DNA of 64,000 nucleotides from Verrucomicrobiota bacterium (GCA_003152315.1 PLZV01000018.1:37206-101205); one strand, 5' to 3'. Shown: positions 10,576 through 18,987, numbered from the stretch's first letter. Translations and numbers: made by a program. Notes: generated by a model from the letters alone, not told the origin.

Positions 10576-10595
10576 CCGCGAGGAAAGCCTCGCGG
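10576..10595 (+). terminator. Hairpin after the 56-residue gene
   Basis: CCGCGAGG-AAAG-CCTCGCGG is a perfect 8-bp stem followed by only a short T-run (TTTG). It could end transcription before sufU or be a processing site. The weak U-tract keeps confidence low. Confidence 0.35.
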
Positions 10596-10695
10596 TTTGC
10601 CTTCGTGCTTACGTGATTCCGGATGAAGCCTGTCTAGCGCTGATTGTCAGTTTTTTCCTTCCAGCACTCGCGTCTTGTGGTAGCTTTGTTGCGTC

Positions 10696-11130
10696 ATGAT
10701 GGAAGAGCTTTACCAGGAAATCATCCTCGATCATTATCGTCGCCCGCGCAACAAGGGCAAGGCGGAGCCTTCCGACATTTCCGCGCACGACTCCAACCCG
10801 CTTTGTGGCGATGAGATCGATGTGACGGCGAAGCTGGTGGACGACAAGATTGCCGAACTGAAGTTCGACGGCAAAGGTTGCGCAATCTGCACGGCTTCCG
10901 CGTCGATCATGACCCAGAAGCTTGTCGGGAAGACCCTGCCGGAAGCCACGCAGTTTATCGACGGTTTCCTGAACATGATGCGCGGCGCGGTGCCATTTGG
11001 CGGCAAGGAGATGGGTGACTTGAAGGCGCTGGAAGGCGTCCTGAAGTTTCCCGTGCGGGTGAAGTGCGCAACCCTGGCGTGGAATACCGCCCAGCAAGGC
11101 ATCCAGGAACGCGCGACAAAGAAATCCTGA
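10696..11130 (+). CDS. sufU: SufU-type Fe-S scaffold / zinc-dependent sulfurtransferase
   Basis: 144 residues, N-terminus MMEELYQEIILDHYRRPRNK as in SufU/IscU-like proteins. Three cysteine sites are present: NPLCGDEID, GCAICTASASIM and VKCATLAW. The insertion between the second and third cysteines, and the neighbouring sufS, favour SufU over IscU. SufU accepts persulfide sulfur from SufS in systems lacking SufE. It is separated from sufS by two small genes and followed 33 bp later by the DUF2203 gene. Confidence 0.92.
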   Translation: MMEELYQEIILDHYRRPRNKGKAEPSDISAHDSNPLCGDEIDVTAKLVDDKIAELKFDGKGCAICTASASIMTQKLVGKTLPEATQFIDGFLNMMRGAVPFGGKEMGDLKALEGVLKFPVRVKCATLAWNTAQQGIQERATKKS

Positions 11131-11163
11131 CACAGCCACTCCATTATCCACATCGACACACGC

Positions 11164-11550
11164 ATGCCCTATCAATTTGAAAAACACTTTACGCTCGAAG
11201 AAGCGCGGGCCCTGCTTCCCGAACTGCGCAGCATATTTCGGGACGCACACCGCCGCCGAGATGTCGTGCAGAAGACGGACACGGAACTCGGTCAAGAGTT
11301 AAAGCAGTCCGGCGCGGAAGTCGGCGGTGAAAAGGTCTCAGGTCTCTTGATGGACATGCTGCAACTCAACGTGCAGTTGCGACGCATTCAGGAGTTGGGT
11401 GTACAGATCAAAGACTTCGATCGCGGGCTCGTTGATTTCCCCCACATCCGCGATGGTCGCGAAGTGCATCTTTGCTGGGAACTCGAAGAAGATGACATCG
11501 AGTTCTGGCACGACATCGATACGGGCTACGGCGCCAGAGAGCGCCTGTAG
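11164..11550 (+). CDS. DUF2203 family protein
   Basis: 128 residues: an N-terminal FTLEEARALLPELR helix, a helical middle, then the family's C-terminal signature with FPHIRDGREVHLCWELEED and a terminal tryptophan-aspartate segment (FWHD). Function unknown. It follows sufU closely and may be co-transcribed. A small GC hairpin (GCGGGC-GG-GCCCGC, about 11569-11582) lies between it and the convergent gene. Confidence 0.85.
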   Translation: MPYQFEKHFTLEEARALLPELRSIFRDAHRRRDVVQKTDTELGQELKQSGAEVGGEKVSGLLMDMLQLNVQLRRIQELGVQIKDFDRGLVDFPHIRDGREVHLCWELEEDDIEFWHDIDTGYGARERL

Positions 11551-11581
11551 CTGCCCGGAAACACCATTGCGGGCGGGCCCG

Positions 11582-12592
11582 CTAGATCCTGCCGTTGTCA
11601 GCCTGTTTCGTCGAAAACGATTCCGGCTTCCAGTCGCCGTTCACGTCGCGATGGAACACATCGCGCTGCATAATCGTGGTACCGTTGGATTGATGGACTT
11701 CGTGTTCGACGATTTTTCGCTGCGGAACGAGAGGCTCGAGGAGTTCGTTGCCGGTTTTCGTAGAAAAGATCGAGCGGCCATTCTCGATCGTTTCCCGGGA
11801 TACGGAACCATCGGGGGCGGTCGTCTCCGTGGTGGTTGTGCGCCCGCTCAGTTCCCAGCCGGTGCGCCCGGGGGTGCGAACCTCGCTATCGATCTGTTTC
11901 TTTCCGCCCTGCGTGGAGATGGAAGTGGTCTCTTCGGCTGTGACCGCGAGCTTCCCGGTCAGATGATCCGCTGCCATGGTCTTGGAAGTGACGACCTTCT
12001 CATTCAGCCCGCGTTCAACGACCACCTCTTCCCGCTGGGTCTTGATGACCAGGTTACCGTTGACATCCGGGACCTTCTCCAAGCGAGTGGTGTTGGCTGT
12101 GCCATCGGCACCTTTGACGGTGTTCGCGTCTAGCACACGATCCAGCACGAGCTGGCCGCTGGTATTGCGGGTGTACATTTTCGTTTCGGCGGTTTCTCCG
12201 GAGGGTGACTTGCTGACCGTCTCGTCGGTGTGCCGCGACATGTGGTCCTGACCCTGTCGATCCTTCTCGACAACGTCCGTGGAACTGAACGACTTGTCGG
12301 GCGAGAGCTCTTTCTTGGTAGCCGTGCTTCGCTGCCATTCAAAATAGCTGCCGTCGTTAAGGCGGGCCTTCGTAACCGATTCCGTGTGCTGGGTTGTGGA
12401 ATCTACTTTCGTTTCCTTACTTTCTTTGATGAGCGGAACAAGATTCCGGTCAGAGGTAGTGATATTGACCTCGGAATGAGTGGCGGAGCCGTCAACTGAT
12501 TCGGTACCACGGACAATGACCTGCGCGAACGTTGCGGTGGTGACTGTGAAAGCGGCTGAGCCAATGGCAAAAACAAACGCACGTGTGTTCAT
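11582..12592 (-). CDS. Secreted protein of unknown function
   Basis: 336 residues. An N-terminal signal peptide (AFVFAIGSAAFTVTTATFAQ) is cleaved near residue 24. The rest is polar, rich in Thr, Ser, Glu and Lys, with no membrane segments, and reads as weak repeats of beta-strand-like 'ETxSKSPSGETAETK' and 'ETTAPDGSVSRET' stretches. I do not recognise a family. It lies 20 bp downstream of the thioredoxin-like gene on the same strand, so it is probably co-expressed with it. Confidence 0.75.
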   Translation of the reverse strand: MNTRAFVFAIGSAAFTVTTATFAQVIVRGTESVDGSATHSEVNITTSDRNLVPLIKESKETKVDSTTQHTESVTKARLNDGSYFEWQRSTATKKELSPDKSFSSTDVVEKDRQGQDHMSRHTDETVSKSPSGETAETKMYTRNTSGQLVLDRVLDANTVKGADGTANTTRLEKVPDVNGNLVIKTQREEVVVERGLNEKVVTSKTMAADHLTGKLAVTAEETTSISTQGGKKQIDSEVRTPGRTGWELSGRTTTTETTAPDGSVSRETIENGRSIFSTKTGNELLEPLVPQRKIVEHEVHQSNGTTIMQRDVFHRDVNGDWKPESFSTKQADNGRI

Positions 12593-12612
12593 AATGGTTT
12601 CCTATCTACAGG

Positions 12613-13698
12613 CTAATTAGCTTCATTTTTGGGTATTTCGCAAGTGCCAAAGCTGAATGAATATACCGATAGGCCGCGACTTTGGACAATGAGTTGAAGA
12701 TCGTACGTGCCGTATGGCTGGCGACCGATAAGATTATACATGCGCGGGCTCTTGGCCTCAACGTAGCTGCGCCCCTGCTCATCGTACTTGATGTCTCCGC
12801 CAGCGACTTCCTTCTTGAGCCAGTCGCCGTCCTGTTTTACGAAGACACGCAACCAGTAGGCGCCTTCGGGTTTCATCACCACGTTCACCTCGGTCGCGCG
12901 ATAGCGCAAGGCGATGAAATCCTGTGGCTCGTCCGTGTCGCGGGTGTGGCGCAGGTACTCGGATTGGTTGGCCCACTCGCCCGAGGCGTAAGCGCGCCCC
13001 TCGTCACGCTTGTCGGGAATGGCAAACAGCGCGGTCGCGTTCGAGGGAACATTGCCCAACTGTCCGCGTGTGTGGCCCAAGTATAACTCGGGTGTGATCG
13101 GATAACAAACGGCACCGGGTTTGTCGATGCCACGCACGGGTCCCATCGGCGCGGGGAAGTCTTTTGCCGAATCGATTTCGAGGAGCAGTTTTTGAATCGA
13201 CAACTCCGTCTCCGCATACGCGCCCTCACCAGTATGATCGAAGCGGATGCGCCCGTCTTTGTCGATTAGGAATACTCGAGGCGAATAGCGGTTGTTGTAG
13301 GCCTCCGCGATGCGCGAATCGCTGTCCACGGCAATCGGAAATGCCACCCCCAGCCGTTTCACGCCCGCGAAGACGTTTTGCGGGTCCATGGAGAAGCCGT
13401 ATTGGGGCGTGTGGATGCCGATGACAACGAGTCCGTCGCCCGCATAGCGCTTTTTCCACTCCTGGATGTACGGGAATGTGCGGATGCAGTTGACGCAACT
13501 GTACTCGAAGAAATCGAGCAATACGACCTTGCCACGCAGGTCGGCGACCCGCAAGGGCGTGGAGTTCAGCCACGTCAGGCTACCGTTGAGTTCGGGCGCC
13601 CGTTTCCCGCTCGCAAGACCTGTGGCGGCACGGCGCTGGCAGCTGAGTACACCCGCTGCAAACAGAAAAACGCATAGTTGTTTTCGAGGAATCCGCAT
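12613..13698 (-). CDS. Thioredoxin-like lipoprotein with C-terminal DipZ-like domain
   Basis: 361 residues. A lipobox (GVLSC, Cys about residue 20) predicts a membrane-anchored periplasmic lipoprotein. The thioredoxin fold (about 35-170) has the redox motif CVNC in FFEYSCVNCIRTFPYIQ, followed by IGIHTPQYGF. The C-terminal half resembles the carbohydrate-binding-like tail of DipZ and similar redoxins. The likely role is extracytoplasmic thiol-disulfide exchange or peroxide reduction; the substrate is unknown. It sits between fpg and a secreted-protein gene on the same strand with gaps of about 20 bp. Confidence 0.82.
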   Translation of the reverse strand: MRIPRKQLCVFLFAAGVLSCQRRAATGLASGKRAPELNGSLTWLNSTPLRVADLRGKVVLLDFFEYSCVNCIRTFPYIQEWKKRYAGDGLVVIGIHTPQYGFSMDPQNVFAGVKRLGVAFPIAVDSDSRIAEAYNNRYSPRVFLIDKDGRIRFDHTGEGAYAETELSIQKLLLEIDSAKDFPAPMGPVRGIDKPGAVCYPITPELYLGHTRGQLGNVPSNATALFAIPDKRDEGRAYASGEWANQSEYLRHTRDTDEPQDFIALRYRATEVNVVMKPEGAYWLRVFVKQDGDWLKKEVAGGDIKYDEQGRSYVEAKSPRMYNLIGRQPYGTYDLQLIVQSRGLSVYSFSFGTCEIPKNEAN

Positions 13699-13716
13699 CG
13701 CTCAAGCCCCGACCGA

Positions 13717-14448
13717 TCACCGCTGGCACTGCGGGCAACAATATGTACTGCGTTGCGCCTGCACCGTTCGGCGAATCGCGGTGCCGCAACGGCGGCAAGG
13801 CTTTCCTGCCCGCTCGTACACGGCAAACTGTTGCACGTCGAAGATGCGCGGGCCATATCTGATCACCTTGCGCAGCGACGTCACAATTCCTCGCTCCAGC
13901 GCGCGTACTTCCTCCGGCCGCAGCCGGTCTGCGCGGCGTCGTGGATTGACCCGCGCCCGCCAGAGGGATTCGCTAGCGTAAATATTACCCACACCCGCCA
14001 CCAGGTGCTGATCGAGCAAGGCGACCTTAACCGGGCGCGAGGTCTGGCGCAGTCGTGAAAGATCACAACCGTCGGCAATCGGGTCCGGGCCCAGTGCGGC
14101 CAAAGCGCGCTGGAGCTCGGCAGGCGTCACCACTTGCATCACGCCGAACCGCCGACCATCTTCAAAATATGCCGTCCCCTTCCCCGTTCGAATCGCCACA
14201 CGGTATCGCTTCGGTTCGGTGAACTCGAACCAACCTGTCATACGCAAATGCACGAGCAAATGCAGGCCGCCTGACAGATCGAATATGATGTTTTTACCAC
14301 GACGCCAAACACGCAGAATCTTTCGACCGACAATATCATGACGCAACTTGATCTTTGGGTCGCGAATCTCCACTGCCTGAATTCGTGCTCGTTCCAGTCG
14401 CGGCCCGAGTTGATTCACCAGGATTTGGACTTCAGGAAGTTCCGGCAT
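13717..14448 (-). CDS. mutM: Formamidopyrimidine-DNA glycosylase (Fpg/MutM or Nei-like)
   Basis: Base-excision repair glycosylase that removes oxidised purines, or oxidised pyrimidines if Nei-like. 243 residues, slightly short (Fpg is about 270). The N-terminus MPELPEV carries the catalytic Pro2 and Glu3. The beta-hairpin region HLRMTGW, the helix-two-turn-helix QHLVAGVGNIYASESLWRA and a C-terminal zinc finger (CRRCG...CCPQC) are present. It heads a minus-strand group with the thioredoxin-like lipoprotein. The Fpg/Nei distinction is not settled. Confidence 0.92.
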   Translation of the reverse strand: MPELPEVQILVNQLGPRLERARIQAVEIRDPKIKLRHDIVGRKILRVWRRGKNIIFDLSGGLHLLVHLRMTGWFEFTEPKRYRVAIRTGKGTAYFEDGRRFGVMQVVTPAELQRALAALGPDPIADGCDLSRLRQTSRPVKVALLDQHLVAGVGNIYASESLWRARVNPRRRADRLRPEEVRALERGIVTSLRKVIRYGPRIFDVQQFAVYERAGKPCRRCGTAIRRTVQAQRSTYCCPQCQR

Positions 14449-14491
14449 TGTCAGTTCGTTCTCTTTGGCTTCGCTGTCCCGACGGGGGTTG

Positions 14492-14518
14492 CCCGCCGCA
14501 GCGCCAAGCGAAGGCGGG
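14492..14518 (-). repeat. Short hairpin directly 3' of tRNA-Leu
   Basis: CCCGCC (14492-14497) and GGCGGG (14513-14518) flank GCAGCGCCAAGCGAA. On the minus strand the hairpin abuts the tRNA 3' end and could act in tRNA termination or processing. It also resembles a dispersed REP sequence. Confidence 0.4.
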
Positions 14519-14605
14519 TGCCCGGGGAGGGATTCGAACCCACACGGTGATTTAACTCACCTTCGGATTTTAAGTCCGATGCGTCTGCCGTTCCGCCACC
14601 CGGGC
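14519..14605 (-). tRNA. tRNA-Leu(UAA)
   Basis: Read on the minus strand: acceptor arms GCCCGGG/CCCGGGC, D-loop GGCGGAACGGCAGACGC, anticodon stem TCGGA/TCCGA with loop CTTAAAA (anticodon TAA), a long variable arm (GGTGAGTTAAATCACC) typical of class II leucine tRNA, and T-arm GTGGGTTCGAATCCC. CCA is not encoded. The gene's 5' half (14568-14605) belongs to the 40-bp att repeat, so that half and the upstream promoter region come from the integrated element. Confidence 0.95.
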
Positions 14606-14607
14606 AA
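14568..14607. other. attL: 40-bp direct repeat, left copy
   Basis: Identical over 40 bases to 22244-22283. It covers the tRNA anticodon loop, D-arm and 5' acceptor strand plus two flanking bases. The sequence immediately left of this copy continues the intact tRNA. Confidence 0.93.
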
Positions 14608-14657
14608 AGCCTGTATTTACTTGGTTTATACGGCGATTTACACCAAGCAAATTTTGT

Positions 14658-14680
14658 GGTTGCAACCTGAAGTTGTAACC
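14658..14680. promoter_or_regulatory. Left arm motif, candidate Int/Xis-binding site
   Basis: GGTTGCAAC-CTGAA-GTTGTAACC, an imperfect palindrome between attL and the integrase start. Nearly the same motif in reverse-complement orientation is at 22091-22112 near attR. Paired arm sites near both ends are expected for integrase or excisionase binding; this role is inferred. Confidence 0.45.
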
Positions 14681-14716
14681 AGTATCTTCTAGTCGTTGAT
14701 AGGAGACTGAAAACAT

Positions 14717-15844
14717 ATGAAGCAAACCTTAGTAAACGTAGCCGAAAACCTTTGGAAGAGTCAAGAAAGCGGGATTTACTACGCCATCCTCAAAGTCGGT
14801 GGAAGGCAGATCAAGAAGTCGCTTAAGACCAACGAGGCGAAGGTGGCCAAGCGCAAGCTCCGTGATTTGGAGAAGCAGTATCAGGAGCGGAGCGGGATTA
14901 TCAGCGATGAACCGACCCCCCGCTCGTTTCGTGAACTGGTCGAGAAGTTTCAACGCATCGCGCTGCCGGTGCGGCCTCTAAAACCGAAGGCCGCGCTGGA
15001 CTACATAACCCGCCACAACGCCCTGTTGAAGCATAGCGGCTTCTCCGCATTGCCCCTTAGCAAGATCAGCATGATTGATTGCCAGAAGTGGTTTGCCACG
15101 CGCCAGAAGATGATTAGCGCACAGCGGATGAACAACGAAACGTGCGCCTTGCGTGACCTCTTCGAGTGGGCGCGTGATAACGGATGGATGATGCACGACC
15201 CCGCCGCGAAGCTCCCCCGCCTGCGATTGCCCCGCCCAAACCCTGACCCGCCAACGGAAGATGAATTTCGACGGATTGTTGAAGTCCTGCGCGGTCATCG
15301 TGACCGGGATGCGGCAGACCTCACTGAGCTTATGGCCTATTCTGGATTGCGGTTGTCGGAAGCCTGCGGGTTGAAGTGGCAGGATGTAGATTTTGATAAG
15401 GGAGTGTTCTACGTAGCTGGCAAGGGCCGGGATGTCAGCGAGCGCGACAAGGTTCCCCTGTTCCCCGCCATGCGCGAGTTACTCCTGAGAATCCGGCAGG
15501 CCCGGCAGCAACGGAAGATCACCGGCATCAAACCCGAGGACACAATCATGCGCGTGGACGGATGCAGGGATGGACTCAAGGCTGCGTGTCGCGAGGCCAA
15601 ATTGCGACGAATATTTTCCCACCATGATATGCGAAAATACTTCGCCTCCCGGTGTATGGAGCAAGGTGTACCCATCCGCACCTTAGCGGGCTGGCTGCGG
15701 CATCTTGACGGTGGCGCTTTGCTGCTCCGAACTTATGCAGCCCATCAGGATAAGGCGTCAATGGAAGAGGCTGCGAAGATCAATCTGGCCGTCCCGATGA
15801 AGGCAGACAACGTGATTAAAATGAAGCAGGCGGCGAACTCCTAG
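14717..15844 (+). CDS. int: Tyrosine recombinase (integrase)
   Basis: 375 residues. N-terminal arm-binding region with GGRQIKKSLKTNEAKVAKR, SAM-like core-binding domain (about 75-165), and catalytic domain (about 180-350). Active-site residues: Arg in YSGLRLSEAC, His and Arg in HHDMRKYFASR, the second His in GWLRHLDGG, and nucleophile Tyr in LLRTYAAH. It would catalyse integration into and excision from tRNA-Leu(UAA). The gene begins about 110 bp from attL, preceded by AGGAG at 14701, and reads into the element. Confidence 0.95.
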   Translation: MKQTLVNVAENLWKSQESGIYYAILKVGGRQIKKSLKTNEAKVAKRKLRDLEKQYQERSGIISDEPTPRSFRELVEKFQRIALPVRPLKPKAALDYITRHNALLKHSGFSALPLSKISMIDCQKWFATRQKMISAQRMNNETCALRDLFEWARDNGWMMHDPAAKLPRLRLPRPNPDPPTEDEFRRIVEVLRGHRDRDAADLTELMAYSGLRLSEACGLKWQDVDFDKGVFYVAGKGRDVSERDKVPLFPAMRELLLRIRQARQQRKITGIKPEDTIMRVDGCRDGLKAACREAKLRRIFSHHDMRKYFASRCMEQGVPIRTLAGWLRHLDGGALLLRTYAAHQDKASMEEAAKINLAVPMKADNVIKMKQAANS

Positions 15845-15856
15845 GAGGCTATTACC

Positions 15857-16549
15857 GTGAAGAAAACAATCATCAAGACCGCGATGTATGAGAAGTACGA
15901 AAGACCTCTCTCCGAGTGCACCCCGCGCTTCACTGACCCGGTGAAGTACGCCGAGGCCCAAGCGGACCACCTGTTGAAGTTTTACTGCAAACAGGGACTA
16001 TTGAAACCTATCCCGCCGAGCTGGCGACCAAAACGGGGCCGATATGACCACAGGCTATTTTGCGGCCATTCGTACTCCGTCCAGCGGCATCCACTTAAAG
16101 ATAACGACCAATTCATACTTGAACAATTGCACGACTTGTCTCGTGACCTTCGCAGATTTGCCGAGTGCTACAGGGCAAGCGAACATGAGGAGGCCGCGTT
16201 TCGTGCAATTAGAATCGGCAGACTATTGGAGCAGCTTGAGGTTTGTCAGTACGATGCGGATGTAAAATACGGACGCCCCGGACTACAGCAACTCACAAAG
16301 AACAGGGAGAAGGCCATCGCAAAGCGACGCGAGGAGTTCGCGCCCGTCCATCAGGAAATCATCAAGAAGCTGAAAGCCAGTAGATCGTGGCAAGGGATTA
16401 TCAACGACTTCGCTGCCGGCAAGCACAACCTCCCTGCCGACGAGCACAACCGTCCTGCCGACGAGCACGGCAAAGTGAAGATCAAGGTCAGTCGAAGCAC
16501 TGTCGCTCGCCTAGCCAGACGCTACCGGAAGTCCATCCGTAAAAAGTAG
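15857..16549 (+). CDS. Element protein of unknown function, 230 residues
   Basis: GTG start at 15857 with AGGAGG at 15843-15848, 12 bp after the integrase stop. The product is basic and mostly helical, with no recognisable family. Near residues 186-205 is a short in-tandem repeat, NLPADEHNRPADEHGK, followed by a basic C-terminus (VSRSTVARLARRYRKSIRKK) that could be a helix-turn-helix contacting DNA. It may assist the integrase or regulate the element; this is inference. Confidence 0.75.
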   Translation: MKKTIIKTAMYEKYERPLSECTPRFTDPVKYAEAQADHLLKFYCKQGLLKPIPPSWRPKRGRYDHRLFCGHSYSVQRHPLKDNDQFILEQLHDLSRDLRRFAECYRASEHEEAAFRAIRIGRLLEQLEVCQYDADVKYGRPGLQQLTKNREKAIAKRREEFAPVHQEIIKKLKASRSWQGIINDFAAGKHNLPADEHNRPADEHGKVKIKVSRSTVARLARRYRKSIRKK

Positions 16550-16598
16550 TGCCATCCTGTTAAGCGTGACACCTGCCGCCTGAGTTATCGTCGGCAGC

Positions 16599-16850
16599 AT
16601 GAAGCAAGAACAAGTTGTCACAAGCAATCGGCAGCGGCAGGCCGACCCTGCCACCAAAAACTTAGAAGTACTCCAAGCGCAGTTTCCCGGACAGGTCGCG
16701 CTGACCCGCGACCAGACCGCGAAGGCGTGCGGGTTTAAGCATCCCGTCACGGTGGATAGACTCCGCCAGCGCGGGCTTCTCCACCCTAACCTCACAACCC
16801 GCCGTCCCGTTTACCCACTCACCGAGATTGCGCGATTTATCTCGCAATGA
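16599..16850 (+). CDS. Small MerR/excisionase-like HTH protein
   Basis: 83 residues. After a polar N-terminus comes VALTRDQTAKACGFKHPVTVDRLRQRG, followed by RRPVYPLTEIARFI. This is the order of a winged HTH of the excisionase/MerR N-terminal type: helix-turn-helix, basic turn, then a strand and helix. It may be the element's excisionase or a repressor. Its stop overlaps the primase start (ATGA at 16847). Confidence 0.65.
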   Translation: MKQEQVVTSNRQRQADPATKNLEVLQAQFPGQVALTRDQTAKACGFKHPVTVDRLRQRGLLHPNLTTRRPVYPLTEIARFISQ

Positions 16851-17797
16851 TTCGAGATGAAACCCAGACGGCGCACCCGATGAAGTCATCAGATACGAGA
16901 CAGCTTCCGCAATTTCTATCTGAAATGCTGGACGCTCGCCCCAATGCAGGTGAGGGAGTAAATAACTGGCTCTTTCGAGTATCCCGGCAGCTTCATGCAC
17001 ACTTGCCAGTGGGCGAAATAATTTCCTTGCTGGAAAATCGCGTTGCTAATTGTGGACGCCGTGTTAGCCGGAAAGAGATCGAAAGAGCGGTTCAGAACAC
17101 CATCCCGTGCGCGTGGCAGCCTCATGGCCGTGCGATAACACACCACACCACATCGAAGTGGCCTACCGTCAATCAGGAGCGCCGCGACGCCATCAGCAAG
17201 GAAGGCGGACTAGCTGACCTTTGGGAACTTTCGCCGGTACGCCTGCACGATAATGCGCCACACACGGAGCAGATCGTTGACCGATTTTTCCCGGGCGATT
17301 CGTTTTTGTGTTGCGGGAAATCCAGCACCGTCTTTGATACCCGGTTGCGGGGCTCATGGCGGGGCGAACTCTCTGCCCTATCGCTTATCGTGCCATCTCC
17401 CATGACTGCCACCACCGGCACGACCAAAGAAGGGAAGGAATCGACCCACACCCTGAGCAACACCGGGCCACGCCGTTTCCTGATTGTGGAGTTTGACCAG
17501 GGTGCGACCGACGAGCACGCCGCATTGCTGATTCACTTGGCTGGATTCGCGCCGTTGGTGTGCGCCGTTCACAGCGGAAACAAGAGCCTTCACGGATGGT
17601 TTCTCGTGGAAGGACAACCAGAAGATAAGGTGCACCGATTTTTCCGCTATGCCGTTTCTCTCGGTGCAGATCACGCGACATGGACACGCTCACAATTTGT
17701 GCGGATGCCCGATGGTGTGCGGGACAACGGCAATCGGCAGACCGTTTTTTATCTGAGTTTCAAACCCTTGGAGGCTTCCGTTGAATTCGCTTCTTGA
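16847..17797 (+). CDS. AEP-like (archaeo-eukaryotic type) primase of the element
   Basis: 316 residues. The N-terminal part (about 20-90) resembles a PriCT-like helical domain. The C-terminal half has sequences typical of phage and plasmid AEP primases: the acidic motif FLIVEFDQG (about 205), the S-x-H type motif HSGNKSLHGWF (about 240) and WTRSQFVRMPDGVR. It would synthesise primers for element replication together with the downstream helicase. It starts by ATGA overlap with the HTH gene. I see no full second metal-binding DxD, so activity needs testing. Confidence 0.72.
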   Translation: MIRDETQTAHPMKSSDTRQLPQFLSEMLDARPNAGEGVNNWLFRVSRQLHAHLPVGEIISLLENRVANCGRRVSRKEIERAVQNTIPCAWQPHGRAITHHTTSKWPTVNQERRDAISKEGGLADLWELSPVRLHDNAPHTEQIVDRFFPGDSFLCCGKSSTVFDTRLRGSWRGELSALSLIVPSPMTATTGTTKEGKESTHTLSNTGPRRFLIVEFDQGATDEHAALLIHLAGFAPLVCAVHSGNKSLHGWFLVEGQPEDKVHRFFRYAVSLGADHATWTRSQFVRMPDGVRDNGNRQTVFYLSFKPLEASVEFAS

Positions 17798-18836
17798 TAC
17801 CGCCGAAATCCGCGACGTGCCGGACACAACACCAGAAGTGCGGGAGATGAAGCAATCCGCCGACACCCTACCGCCCATTGTCGATGCCGCTGAGTTTTTG
17901 GCGGAACATATCGAACCACCTGCCGAATTGGTGGAGGGAATAGTACATCAAGGCTCAAAGTTAGTGCTTGGTGGCGGCTCTAAGACGTTCAAGACATGGA
18001 CCCTCATTGACCTTGCTGTATCTGTTGCCACTGGTGAGTCGTGGCTTGGATTCGATACCCAAAAGGGCAGGGTTCTATTTGTGAACTTCGAGATTCAACA
18101 CGCGTTTTTCCAGAAGCGTATTGTTTCAGTTACCCATGAGAAGCTGATAACGCTTCCCACTGGACAACTGGACATCTGGAACCTGAGAGGCCGGGCGACA
18201 AGTTACGAGGTGTTAATCCCACACATCACCGAGCGGATAAATCAGGACTACGCGCTTATCATTCTTGACCCTATTTACAAACTCTATGGCAAGGCCAATG
18301 AGAACGCTGCCAATGAAGTAGCACAGCTACTCAACGCCATCGAGCAACTGGCGGTAGAGAGTGGCGCGGCAATCGCGTTCGGGGCGCATTACAGCAAGGG
18401 GAATCAAGCCAACAAAGAGGCCATTGACCGGATTAGTGGTAGCGGTGTTTTTGCTCGTGACCCTGATTCAATACTGAGCTTCACAAGGCACGAGGAGGAG
18501 GATGCGTTCACGGTCGAGGCCACGTTGCGGAACTTCATTCCCATAGAGCCGTTTGTTGTGCGGTGGGGACACCCACTCATGCGCCGGGATGGTTCACTTG
18601 ACCCGGCCAAGCTGAAACAGACTGGTGGAAGGCCGAAGCAGTACACCGTCGAGAAGATTCTGGACGTGCTTAGGGGCAAAAAACTCACCACCCAAAAGTG
18701 GCTTGAGGCCGCTACTCCCGAAACTGGCATTTCCAAGACACGTTTTTACGCCTTGCTTGAAGAAGTAAAGAAGCTGCCGAACGTGCGGAAAAACCAAGCA
18801 GGCCAATGGTTTATCGAGGATGCCGCGAATGACTAA
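17781..18836 (+). CDS. RepA-like AAA_25/RecA-fold replicative helicase
   Basis: 351 residues. TTG start at 17781 with GGAGG at 17770-17774, overlapping the primase gene by 17 bp. Walker A GGGSKTFKTWT (about residue 60), a Walker B-like LIILDPIYKLYG (about 155), and the sensor-like AIAFGAHYSKGNQ (about 195). These match hexameric RepA/DnaB-type helicases of plasmids and integrative elements. The C-terminal 80 residues look like a winged helix (YTVEKILDVLRGKKLTTQKW). Together with the primase it suggests autonomous replication after excision. Confidence 0.85.
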   Translation: MNSLLDTAEIRDVPDTTPEVREMKQSADTLPPIVDAAEFLAEHIEPPAELVEGIVHQGSKLVLGGGSKTFKTWTLIDLAVSVATGESWLGFDTQKGRVLFVNFEIQHAFFQKRIVSVTHEKLITLPTGQLDIWNLRGRATSYEVLIPHITERINQDYALIILDPIYKLYGKANENAANEVAQLLNAIEQLAVESGAAIAFGAHYSKGNQANKEAIDRISGSGVFARDPDSILSFTRHEEEDAFTVEATLRNFIPIEPFVVRWGHPLMRRDGSLDPAKLKQTGGRPKQYTVEKILDVLRGKKLTTQKWLEAATPETGISKTRFYALLEEVKKLPNVRKNQAGQWFIEDAAND

Positions 18837-18987
18837 CACTACTCCCAAAACTAGTTTCGGTACTTTTGGGAGTCCCAAGTCCCATATCTCTTTAGGATAT
18901 GGGACGGGAGTAAGTACTGCCCGAACTCCCGAAACCCAGACGGCAACCCTATCAGCCTTCGCAGCACAACAGAGAGCAACGGCATGA
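18829..18987 (+). CDS. Small coupled ORF, 52 residues
   Basis: ATG 18829 overlaps the helicase stop, and the stop TGA 18985-18987 overlaps the next ATG (ATGA). The product is low in hydrophobics and rich in Ser, Thr and Gly (starting MTNTTPKTSFGTFGSPKSHI). Its DNA is dominated by palindromes, so it could be a by-product of a structured site. The precise overlaps at both ends support real translation, at least as a coupling relay. Confidence 0.45.
   Translation: MTNTTPKTSFGTFGSPKSHISLGYGTGVSTARTPETQTATLSAFAAQQRATA
18841..18931. repeat. Cluster of perfect hairpins at the end of the helicase gene
   Basis: Three stems: ACTCCCAAAA (18841-18850) with TTTTGGGAGT (18864-18873); GTCCCATATC (18879-18888) with GATATGGGAC (18896-18905); CGGGAGT (18905-18911) with ACTCCCG (18925-18931). 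The ACTCCC/GGGAGT word occurs four times. Candidates are a replication origin or helicase-loading site, or an mRNA structure controlling the downstream genes. Confidence 0.7.

Noticed and set aside
11399-12133. Plus-strand ORF of 244 codons overlapping DUF2203 and the secreted protein gene
   Set aside because: Overlaps two better-supported genes, starts inside DUF2203, and has no family resemblance.
18841-18931. CRISPR array
   Set aside because: The repeats are inverted stems, not direct repeats with regular spacers. No cas gene is present in the window.
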